In this document: positions 52,319 to 60,269 of the stretch, piece by piece
Numbering within the stretch: position 1 is the first letter of the stretch
How the letters are laid out: each line of letters starts with the position of its first letter
Source: Lentzea flava
GTDB taxonomy: Bacteria > Actinomycetota > Actinomycetes > Mycobacteriales > Pseudonocardiaceae
Assembly: GCF_014648475.1 (NCBI RefSeq)
Contig: NZ_BMRE01000042.1
Coordinates: 1-64,000 of the forward strand
DNA: 64,000 nt
Direction of reading: 5' to 3'
Translations under genes and position numbers: made by a program
The notes under the pieces: generated by a model
What the model was told of the DNA's origin: nothing
Database searches by the model: none
What the model saw: only the letters and a program-made list of their open reading frames with translations

Positions 52319-54267
52319 GCGCGCTCCCCGGCGATCGCGGCGGGCACGGCAGCGGTCCGCGGTGTGACCACCCAGCGGCGTTCGCCGGAGAGCTCCTTGA
52401 CCTGGGCAATCCGCGCGATGAGGTTCTTGAACGGCGTGTAGAAGAACAGCGACACCACGAGATAGGACCAGAACCATCGGCGGTTCCCGCGGATCTCCGG
52501 CGCGGCGAGCCGGTAGGCGAACAGCACCTGGGCCGGCCCGACCGACAGGGTGAACAGCGACGCCAGCACGAAGATCGAGATGTCCCACTCGATGGCGTGC
52601 GCGCCGTCGTGCCAGGCGATGAACGCCAGCAGCGGGAAGATCTGCAACGAGATCCAGGGATAGATCTCCCGCCAGCCGAGCAGGTACAGCAGGCCGATCT
52701 TGTTCTTCGTGGTCAGCGTGCTGGACCGCAGCACGGCTGGCAGGTGCCGCAGGGAGACCTGGAACCAGCCCTGGGCCCATCGCATCCGCTGGTTCCACAG
52801 TGCGCCGAGCGTGGTGGGCGCGAGTTCCCTGCTGAGCAACGCCGGATCGGTGACCACCTTCTTGCCGGCCAGCAGCGCCCTGATCGAGGAGTCGATGTCC
52901 TCGGTCAGCATCTCGCCGCGCATCCGGGTCTCGCGCAGCGCGCTCGTCCGCCAGAACCCGTTGGAGCCGCCGAACAGGCCGAAGCCGTGCAGCTGCGTGC
53001 GACCGGGATGACTCACCGCGTAGATCGACTCGAACTCGACGGCGACCATGCGCGCCACCGGTGACTCGTGGCCGTTGCGGATCACGCAGTGCCCCTGCAC
53101 CACGTCCGCGCCGTGGGACAGCCACCGCCACGCCCGGCGGAACGCGTTCGCGTCGGGGTGGTGGTCGGCGTCGAAGACCCCGACGAACTCACCGGTGACC
53201 GCCGAGAGCGCGGCGTTGATGTTCTGGGCCTTGGAGTGGCTGTAGGGCACGTTCAGCACGACGAGCCGCGGGTCGGCGGCGGCCAGCCTGCGGAGCTCGT
53301 CCTCGACCGGCAGCCTTCTCGGCGTGTTGTACGCGAGCACCACCTGCAACGGCGCCGGGTAGTCCACCGCGAGCACCCGCTGGATCGTCTCGATGATGGT
53401 GTCCGCCTCGTTGGGCAGGTAGGCCGCGATGATCGCGGAGGCGGGCGGGTACGGCGCCGCGGGCTCCTTCGGCGGGCGCTGCGGGTCGAGCGCGCAGTAG
53501 GTCTCCCACCTGATCACCAGCGCGGTCAGCACCAGCGCGAGGCAGACCGCGACGTACGCGGGCGCGACCAGGTCGACTCCGGCTTTGCCGAACTCGGCGA
53601 GCACCAGGAACGGCAACAGCAATCCGATCGCCAGTGTGGCCGCTGTCTGCAGCGGTGTGCGCAGGATGCCGGGCAGCAGTTTCCTGCGCGGCACGTGCGT
53701 GGTGGAGGCCCAGTTCCGCGGGGTCAAATCGAGGTGTTGCGCGGCGACGCCCGCGGCGTGTTCCGCGCGTTCGACCAGCGCGTCGAGCTCATCGGTGCCG
53801 GTCCTTTCGCTGCCGGTCGTTTTATGGCCGGTCCTTTCCTCGGCGCTCGCCCAGCCGATCGCGGGGGTGACGGACAGCTGCTCGGTGCCCACGGTCAGCC
53901 GGGCGGCGGAGATCTGCCGCCCGATCCGGTCCAACCGGGACTTCACCCGCCGGGTGGCCGTGTCCGGCAGCAACAACATGAGAGTTCCGTTGCCCGCGTA
54001 CCCGATTCGCTCACGAGGTGCCAATTGCGGCGTGATCCGGTGTGCCAGCTGGGTGAGCACGGTGTCCACGCCGTCGGTGCCGAACCGGGCCTCCACCTGG
54101 GCGAGCTCCATCAGGCGGACCACCGCGACCACGGTCCGGCTGGCGCGACGGCTGCGCACGCCCAGCACGTGCCACGCGATGTCGCGCCATCTTTCAGCCT
54201 CGTAGACGAGTGGCCGTGACAAGACCGCGCCAGCGCCTGGCGGGCGACTGACCTGATTGACCGACAC
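52315..54267 (-). CDS. Processive GT2 glycosyltransferase with degenerate GGDEF-like N-terminal domain
   Basis: The product has 650 residues from GTG 54267, after AAGGGAA. Residues of about 40-145 follow the GGDEF fold: 'VVAVVRLMELAQVEARFGTDGVDTVLTQLAHRI', 'RERIGYAGNGTLMLLLPDT', then 'LTVGTEQLSVTPAIGWAS'. The signature reads A-G-N-G-T instead of G-G-D-E-F, so it cannot make cyclic di-GMP. Two transmembrane helices (about 200-255) precede the GT2 domain, which has 'VFDADHHP' (DxD), 'MLTEDIDSSI' (TED) and 'QRMRWAQGW' (QxxRW), the cellulose/hyaluronan/chitin-synthase signature. More helices follow. It should extrude a beta-linked polymer, perhaps under nucleotide control through the N-domain. 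Confidence 0.9.
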   Translation of the reverse strand: MSVNQVSRPPGAGAVLSRPLVYEAERWRDIAWHVLGVRSRRASRTVVAVVRLMELAQVEARFGTDGVDTVLTQLAHRITPQLAPRERIGYAGNGTLMLLLPDTATRRVKSRLDRIGRQISAARLTVGTEQLSVTPAIGWASAEERTGHKTTGSERTGTDELDALVERAEHAAGVAAQHLDLTPRNWASTTHVPRRKLLPGILRTPLQTAATLAIGLLLPFLVLAEFGKAGVDLVAPAYVAVCLALVLTALVIRWETYCALDPQRPPKEPAAPYPPASAIIAAYLPNEADTIIETIQRVLAVDYPAPLQVVLAYNTPRRLPVEDELRRLAAADPRLVVLNVPYSHSKAQNINAALSAVTGEFVGVFDADHHPDANAFRRAWRWLSHGADVVQGHCVIRNGHESPVARMVAVEFESIYAVSHPGRTQLHGFGLFGGSNGFWRTSALRETRMRGEMLTEDIDSSIRALLAGKKVVTDPALLSRELAPTTLGALWNQRMRWAQGWFQVSLRHLPAVLRSSTLTTKNKIGLLYLLGWREIYPWISLQIFPLLAFIAWHDGAHAIEWDISIFVLASLFTLSVGPAQVLFAYRLAAPEIRGNRRWFWSYLVVSLFFYTPFKNLIARIAQVKELSGERRWVVTPRTAAVPAAIAGERA

Positions 54268-54716
54268 GATATTCCCTTCGGGACGAAATCCGAGGAGGCG
54301 GCTGCAGGTGAATTCATTGCACGCCGCCCCGAAAGTATCGGCACCTTTGAGGTCCGGTCACTAGTCCGTGGGTTTGATACTGCCGGTATGGCTAGCGAAA
54401 TGGTCTTGCCATTGCACAACGAGCTGTTACACCGCAGTAAATTCATTCAATGAATCAAGTGGGAAATTATGACCGGGATCACGGTTTACTTCTCCCATTG
54501 TGGGACCGCTCGTGAATTGGCCCCCTGACGCTGGTTCAGCGCGGGTAGGACGCTGTTGTGGTGCTGTTCGCAGCTCGCCGGGAGGAGGGCGCGCGGACGC
54601 GTCGGCCGACTCGAGCTCTTGATCATCGTCGCTAAGTGCTCGACTTATTATAAGTCTTGAACTATGGTCCGAGGTGGCGAGGTCGACCACGTGGTGGACT
54701 GAGATGAGGTGGGACG
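54268..54716. promoter_or_regulatory. Divergent promoter region GT2 / GH2 operon
   Basis: This 449-bp region has no credible gene and is AT-rich in parts. It must hold the promoters of the minus-strand GT2-acyltransferase pair and the plus-strand sugar-uptake operon. The clearest site is the palindrome at 54642-54656, listed separately. Confidence 0.4.
54642..54656. promoter_or_regulatory. Palindrome GACTTAT-T-ATAAGTC upstream of the GH2-ABC-ROK operon
   Basis: A perfect 7+1+7 palindrome, AT-rich in a GC-rich genome, 60 bp before the GH2 start. It has the odd-centred form also seen at 49766-49778 next to the other ROK gene. A likely operator for the ROK protein encoded at the end of this operon. 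Confidence 0.6.
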
Positions 54717-57200
54717 GTGCGGCGGCATCAGCACCCGGATTCCCCGTTCGTGTCGCGGACGGCCGGCACCCTGGCCCCGACGGTCGAGCTGCGCCGGCTG
54801 AACGGTCTCGTGGTGCCCTACGCGTACGGCGGCCCGATGCCGGGCATCGAGCGGCAGCCGTCGAGACACCTCGTCGACCTCGCCGGTGACTGGCGAGCCG
54901 AACGGGCGACCGTGGACCACCAGCTCTCCCTGACCGACCGGCGGGTGGCGCTACCGGTCATCGAGGAGGAAGGACGAGGGCGGCACCGGGTCGACCACGA
55001 CGACAGCGGATGGCGCACGCACCGCGTTCCGTTGCCGGAGAACGTGACCGAGCGGTACGAGGACGGAGTCTGGTACCGGCGCGTGGTCCCGATGGCGGCA
55101 CCGGGTCGCGACGAACGGGTCCGGCTGACCTTCCTCGCGGTCAACTACATCGCCGACGTGTGGGTCAACGGCAGGTGGATCGGCTGTCATGAGGGCGGCT
55201 ACAGCCCGTTCAGCCTGGACGTCACGCACGCGGTGGCCGACGGGGACAACCTGATCGCGGTTCGGGTGGACAACCCGCCCTGGGACAGCCGGACCGACAT
55301 CGTGCCCGCGGTGATCTCCGACTGGTGGAACTACACGGGGCTCATCCAGGACGTGTACCTGGAGCGGCTGCCCGCCGTCTCGGTGGCGAGGGTCGACGTC
55401 GTCCCCACCACCGTGATCGGTGATCCGCCCGAGTGTGCGGACTTCGTGGCGACCGTCGTGATCGACCGGCCCGGCGAGGCGCCTGGCCCCGGTCTCGTGG
55501 TCAGGGCGAGGCTTGCCGACGCCGTGGTTCCGCGCCGCCTGCTCGGCACCTCGGCGCCGGCCGACCTGGAGGGGGCTCCCGCGTCGTGGCGGGGCGAGGG
55601 GCCGCACGAGGTCGTCATCGACTCTCGGACCGGTGACGGAACGGCCCGGTTCGTCGGCGTGGTGGACCAGCCGCGGTTGTGGACCCCGCAGACCGCGAAC
55701 CTCTACGTGCTCACGGTCGAACTGATCGACCGCGGGCAGGTCGTCGACAGCTTCGCCACGCAGATCGGTCTGCGCACCGTCGCTGTCGCCGCCGACGCAC
55801 CGGCCGTGCTGCTCAACGGGCGCAAGGCCGCGTTCCGCGGCATCGCACGCCACGAGGACTGGGTGGACACCGGACGTACCGTCGCCTCGCCGCAGCGGGT
55901 GATCGACGACCTGGTCGACATCCGCGAAACGGGCGCGACCCTGCTACGCACCGCTCACTACCCGAACCACCCGCTGACCTACCTCGTCGCCGATCGGGTC
56001 GGACTGGCCGTCGTCGAGGAGATCCCGACCTGGTGGTTCGACACCTACCACTTCGCCGACCAGCTGCACCGCGGGACAGCGGAACAGATGTGGCGGGAGA
56101 TGGTGTTCCGCGACTACAACCGGCCCAGCGTGTTGTTCTGGAGCGCCACCAACGAGGCGATCAGCGTCGAGCACCGCGCCGAGTTCCTGCGGCGCGTCGT
56201 CCACGATCTCCGGTGCTACGACGACGGCCGTCTGGTGACCCAGGCAGCGGCGGCTGATCGGCCAGGCCCGCACGACCCCACGCAGAGCCTGGTCGACGTG
56301 GCGGGATGGACCACGTACTTCGGTGTCTTCGGATCCACCGCCGCCGGGGCGGAGGCCGAGCTCACCGAGCGGTTCCTCGACCAGGCGCACGCCGCCTGGC
56401 CGGACAAGCCGGTGCTCGTCGCCGAGTTCGGCATGTGGGCCCAGGAGGACGACGCTCTGGCCGGCCGGCAACGCCAGGTCTTCGACCACACCTGGCCGGT
56501 CTACGAGCGCAGGCTCGCCACCCGGCCGGGCGGCTGGCTCGTCGGCAGCATCTGGTGGGCGGCGTACGACTGGCGCACCCCGATCGCCGGGGTCAACACC
56601 TTCGGTCTCAGCGACATCAGCAGACAGCGGCGGCGGCCGGTGCGAGACGAACTCGAGTCGAGATACCGATCCGTCTCCTCCGCGATCACCGGACCGTTGT
56701 GCTCCGCGCGACCGCCGTCGTGCCCGCGATTCGAGTTCGTCCACTGTGGAGTGCCGGAGGACCCGCGAACCCTGGCGGACTTCACGTGCCCGGACGGTGC
56801 GCACCCGATGCGCAACGCGGTCGTCGACCGCCTGGTGATGCCGAACTCGGGTCGGTGGGCCGTGCGGATGACCGCCCTCGGCTCGTGGCCGGGTATCGGG
56901 ATCTACCTGTACCGCCATCCGGTCGACCTGCACGACGCGACCCACCTCTGTGCGCGGGTGCTCGCCTCGGTCGGCGGGTACCGGGTGAAGCTCGGAGTCC
57001 GGGACGTCAACCGCGTAGAGACGGACGTCCTGGTGCCGGACCCGGTTCCGGCGAACCGGTGGACCGCGGTGTGCGTCCGGCTGTCCCGGTTCGCGGGAGT
57101 CGACCTCGGCCGGGTGGAACGGGTGCACCTCACGATGGCGATCTCCGACGACCGCGTCGCTCGGGGACAACGGTTCTATGTGGACAGTGTGACCGCGTGA
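54717..57200 (+). CDS. Intracellular GH2-family beta-glycosidase with extra C-terminal domain
   Basis: The product has 827 residues from GTG 54717 (GAGG upstream). No signal peptide is present, so it acts on imported sugar. GH2 layout: sugar-binding domain ('YRRVVPMAAPGRDERVRLTF', 'WVNGRWIGCHEGGYSPFSLDVT'), immunoglobulin-like domain, and TIM barrel with 'RGIARHEDWVDTGR', 'RTAHYPNHPLTYLVADRVGL', acid/base Glu480 in 'SATNEAIS' and nucleophile Glu570 in 'LVAEFGMW'. This pattern is closest to beta-glucuronidases/beta-galactosidases. About 150 extra residues at the end look like a beta-sandwich carbohydrate-binding module. It is the first gene of the operon with the ABC importer. Confidence 0.9.
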   Translation: MRRHQHPDSPFVSRTAGTLAPTVELRRLNGLVVPYAYGGPMPGIERQPSRHLVDLAGDWRAERATVDHQLSLTDRRVALPVIEEEGRGRHRVDHDDSGWRTHRVPLPENVTERYEDGVWYRRVVPMAAPGRDERVRLTFLAVNYIADVWVNGRWIGCHEGGYSPFSLDVTHAVADGDNLIAVRVDNPPWDSRTDIVPAVISDWWNYTGLIQDVYLERLPAVSVARVDVVPTTVIGDPPECADFVATVVIDRPGEAPGPGLVVRARLADAVVPRRLLGTSAPADLEGAPASWRGEGPHEVVIDSRTGDGTARFVGVVDQPRLWTPQTANLYVLTVELIDRGQVVDSFATQIGLRTVAVAADAPAVLLNGRKAAFRGIARHEDWVDTGRTVASPQRVIDDLVDIRETGATLLRTAHYPNHPLTYLVADRVGLAVVEEIPTWWFDTYHFADQLHRGTAEQMWREMVFRDYNRPSVLFWSATNEAISVEHRAEFLRRVVHDLRCYDDGRLVTQAAAADRPGPHDPTQSLVDVAGWTTYFGVFGSTAAGAEAELTERFLDQAHAAWPDKPVLVAEFGMWAQEDDALAGRQRQVFDHTWPVYERRLATRPGGWLVGSIWWAAYDWRTPIAGVNTFGLSDISRQRRRPVRDELESRYRSVSSAITGPLCSARPPSCPRFEFVHCGVPEDPRTLADFTCPDGAHPMRNAVVDRLVMPNSGRWAVRMTALGSWPGIGIYLYRHPVDLHDATHLCARVLASVGGYRVKLGVRDVNRVETDVLVPDPVPANRWTAVCVRLSRFAGVDLGRVERVHLTMAISDDRVARGQRFYVDSVTA

Positions 57201-57215
57201 CCACCAGGAGGAACG

Positions 57216-58430
57216 ATGAGAGCTCTCGTCAGATGGGTCGCGGCGACCGCCGCAGTGGTCTCGCTGGCGGCGTCGGCGGCCTGCGGCGGTGACTCCCCGG
57301 CGACCGAGAAGGTCGTGGAGTTCTGGTACTACCAGCCGACCCCGGATCAGTCCAAGCAGATCAAGCAGCTGGCCAAGCGGTTCGAGGAGACGGAACCCAC
57401 GATCACCGTCCGCCTCACCGAGATTCCCAAGGACGACTACAACACCAAGCTCTCCTCCGCACTGGGCGGTGGCCGCGGCCCGGACGCGGGTTACCTCGAC
57501 CAGCCGCTGATGGCCCGCTACGCGAACGCCGGGCAGCTCGCCGAGGTCCCGGCGGGCACGATCACCGAGTCCGACTTCTACGACGGCGCGCTGCGCACCA
57601 ACAAGATCTCCGGGAAGCTGTGGGGAATCCCCCTTCAGCAGACCACCGTGGCGCTGTTCTACAACAGGAAACTCGTCAGCACGCCGCCGGCGACCTGGAG
57701 CGAGCTGGTCGCCGAGTCCGCACGGGTGCACCGGGAGAACCCGAACCTCGCAGGGGTGAACGTTCCCAAAGGTGATGGCTTCGGAGCCTGGCTCTTCCCG
57801 GCGTTCGTCGCCTCCGCCGGGGGCACGATGCTCGACGAGAGCAGCAGGAGGATCGCCTTCGCCGACCCACCGGCGCAGGAAGCACTCGCGTTGTGGCGCA
57901 AGCTGCTGGAGAGCTCACCGCGCCAGATCACCAACAGCGAGAACCCGTTCCACAAAGGACTCGCCGCGATGATGTTCTCCGGCCCGTGGGAGGTGCCGGC
58001 GATCAGGCAGCAGTTCCCGCAGCTGGACTTCGGCGTGGCACCGTTGCCGAGGAAGGACGTCGCGGCGAGCAACATCGGCGGCGACAACGGTGTGGTGTTC
58101 GGCAAGGCCCGCAACCCCGACGCGGCGTGGAAGTGGCTGCGGTTCCTGTCCGACGCCACGCACAACGCCGAGTTCAGCAACATCACCGGCAACTTCCCGA
58201 CGAACAGGAAGGCCGCGCAGGCAGCGAAGATCAACACCGATCCGGCGTTCAAGGTGTTCGTCGACCAGCTCGAGACCGCTCAGGCGCGTCCCACCGTGCC
58301 GGAGTGGATCCAGATCAACGACGAGTACCTCGCCAAGGCGATCGAGGAAGGTGTCGACGGCGGCAGGTCACCCGCCGACGCACTGGCGGACGCCGCTGCC
58401 AGAGCCCGCAAACTGCTGGGGTGGCAGTGA
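57216..58430 (+). CDS. Sugar ABC transporter substrate-binding lipoprotein
   Basis: The product has 404 residues from ATG 57216 (AGGAGG upstream). A lipoprotein signal ends in 'LAASAAC', with lipidated Cys23. The mature part is a family-1 (MalE-like) binding protein: 'VVEFWYYQPTPDQSKQIKQ', 'GRGPDAGYLDQPLMARYA', 'LWGIPLQQTTVALFYNRKL', 'GLAAMMFSGPWEVPAIRQ'. It captures an oligosaccharide outside the membrane for the two permeases that follow. The stop overlaps the permease start. Confidence 0.95.
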   Translation: MRALVRWVAATAAVVSLAASAACGGDSPATEKVVEFWYYQPTPDQSKQIKQLAKRFEETEPTITVRLTEIPKDDYNTKLSSALGGGRGPDAGYLDQPLMARYANAGQLAEVPAGTITESDFYDGALRTNKISGKLWGIPLQQTTVALFYNRKLVSTPPATWSELVAESARVHRENPNLAGVNVPKGDGFGAWLFPAFVASAGGTMLDESSRRIAFADPPAQEALALWRKLLESSPRQITNSENPFHKGLAAMMFSGPWEVPAIRQQFPQLDFGVAPLPRKDVAASNIGGDNGVVFGKARNPDAAWKWLRFLSDATHNAEFSNITGNFPTNRKAAQAAKINTDPAFKVFVDQLETAQARPTVPEWIQINDEYLAKAIEEGVDGGRSPADALADAAARARKLLGWQ

Positions 58431-59341
58431 ACGGCGTCCACCGGCCGAGTTCCTGGCATCGGCGTCGGCGGGACGCGCTGGCCGGCTTCGCCTTCACCGC
58501 GCCCGCGATGCTGCACACCCTGGTGTTCATGCTCGTGCCCGCCGGGGCGGCGCTGTACTTCAGCTTCACGGAATGGGACATGATCTCCCCGGCCCGCTGG
58601 GCAGGACTGCGGAACTACCGGGAGATCCTCTTCGACTCCGACCTGTACCCGGACTTCTGGAAGTCGGTTCGCGTCACCGCCCTGTACGCGCTGCTGTCGG
58701 TGCCCGCCTCGCTGGTGACCGGATTCGTCCAGGCCTACCTCATCGATCTCGTCCGCCGGGGACAGGCGTTCTACCGGCTCGTCTTCTACCTCCCGGTGAT
58801 CACCGCGGAAGCGGCGGTCGCGGCGATCTGGAAGTGGCTCTACGACCCGCAGTTCGGTCTGATCAACGCAGGCCTCGACGTGCTGGGAGTCGCCGGCCCC
58901 GACTGGCTCGGCACCCCTGGCGTGGTGATCCCGGCACTGGCGCTCATCGCGGCCTGGCAGTCCGGTACGGCGATGCTCATCTTCCTCGCCGGTCTCAAAG
59001 GAATACCACGCACCTATTACGAGGCGTCCGAAGTGGACGGCGCGAACCGGTGGCAGCAACTCGGGCGCATCACGCTGCCGCTGTTGCGTCCCACCACGTT
59101 CTACCTCGTCGTCACCGGCGTGATCGCGGCACTGCAGGTGTTCGGCATCGTCTACGTGCTGTTCGGCGGCAACGCCGGGCCGGAGCGCTCCGGCCTGAGC
59201 TACGTCCTGCACCTCTACCTGTTCGGCTACCGCAACGGCGCGATGGGCGCGGCGAGCGCCATGTCCGTTCTGTTGTTCGTGACCATCCTCCTGGTGACCG
59301 CGGCGCAGTTCCGCCTGGTTCCACGGCAGTACGAAGGATGA
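58427..59341 (+). CDS. Sugar ABC transporter permease 1 (MalF-like)
   Basis: The product has 304 residues from GTG 58427, overlapping the lipoprotein stop (GTGA). Six transmembrane helices are visible. The EAA loop for the ATPase is 'YYEASEVDGANRWQQLGRITLPLLRP'. 'YLPVITAEAAVAAIWKWLYDPQFGLIN' is typical of the UgpA/MalF group. It forms the channel with the next gene product. Confidence 0.95.
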   Translation: MNGVHRPSSWHRRRRDALAGFAFTAPAMLHTLVFMLVPAGAALYFSFTEWDMISPARWAGLRNYREILFDSDLYPDFWKSVRVTALYALLSVPASLVTGFVQAYLIDLVRRGQAFYRLVFYLPVITAEAAVAAIWKWLYDPQFGLINAGLDVLGVAGPDWLGTPGVVIPALALIAAWQSGTAMLIFLAGLKGIPRTYYEASEVDGANRWQQLGRITLPLLRPTTFYLVVTGVIAALQVFGIVYVLFGGNAGPERSGLSYVLHLYLFGYRNGAMGAASAMSVLLFVTILLVTAAQFRLVPRQYEG

Positions 59342-59345
59342 CGCG

Positions 59346-60257
59346 ATGACCGGCACCCTGGACGCGGCGCCCGCTGTCGCGACCGCGCCACCAGCGAGAA
59401 TCCGCAGGCGGCACAACGCACCGATCGCGTTGCGGCTCACCGCTCACGTCGTGCTGATCGGCGGGGTGGTCGTCGCGCTGGCGCCGTTCGTGTGGATGGT
59501 GGCGACGTCGTTCAAGCGGCCGCAGGACGTGTTCACCCCGACACCGAACCTGTTGCCGACGGACGCGCGCACCGGCGAGTGGGCGGGCACCTTCGCCAAC
59601 CACCTCCAGGTCCTCGATCTGGGCGGATTCGCCACCGCCACGCTCAACAGCGTGATCGTCGCGGTCGTGCTGATCCCGGGAAAGCTCCTGCTGGACGCAC
59701 TGGCCGCCTACGCGTTCGCCCGCATCCCGTTTCCCGGACGTGACGCGTTGTTCCTCGTCGTGCTGGCCACGATCATGGTCCCCGGCATCGCCCTGCTCGT
59801 CCCCAAGGTGTTCGTCACCCAGGAGCTCGGCCTGGGGGACAGTCTCTCCGGCGTCATCGTGCCCAGCCTGGTGTCGGCGTTCGACATCTTCCTGCTCCGG
59901 CAGTTCTTCCTGACCCTGCCGAGTGAACTCGAAGAAGCGGCCATGATCGACGGCGCCGGCCGGCTGCGGATCTTCTGGTCGCTGGCGTTGCCGCTGGCCA
60001 GGCCCGCGCTCGCGGTCGTCACCATCACGAGCTTCATCTTCCACTGGAACGAACTGCTGTGGCCACTGGTGATCCTCTCTGATCAGGACGAGTACACGCT
60101 GCCGCTCGCGTTGCAGGCGCTCGCGGCCGGTCGGGTCGCACAGCCCCACCTGGTCATGGCGGGCGCGGTGATCGCCGTGCTGCCGGTCATCGGGATCTTC
60201 CTGGTGTTCGGGCGCAGGATCCTCGACGGAATCCAGCTCACCGGAATGAAGAGTTGA
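59346..60257 (+). CDS. Sugar ABC transporter permease 2 (MalG-like)
   Basis: The product has 303 residues from ATG 59346, 4 bp after the previous stop, with GAAGGA upstream. It has six transmembrane helices, 'FVWMVATSFKRPQDVF' near the N-terminus, and the EAA loop 'LEEAAMIDGAGRLRIFWSLALPLARP'. It is the usual MalG/UgpE partner. No ATPase gene lies in the window; actinomycetes commonly energise such importers with a shared MsiK-type ATPase encoded elsewhere. Confidence 0.95.
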   Translation: MTGTLDAAPAVATAPPARIRRRHNAPIALRLTAHVVLIGGVVVALAPFVWMVATSFKRPQDVFTPTPNLLPTDARTGEWAGTFANHLQVLDLGGFATATLNSVIVAVVLIPGKLLLDALAAYAFARIPFPGRDALFLVVLATIMVPGIALLVPKVFVTQELGLGDSLSGVIVPSLVSAFDIFLLRQFFLTLPSELEEAAMIDGAGRLRIFWSLALPLARPALAVVTITSFIFHWNELLWPLVILSDQDEYTLPLALQALAAGRVAQPHLVMAGAVIAVLPVIGIFLVFGRRILDGIQLTGMKS

Positions 60258-60269
60258 AGGAGGATGCCT

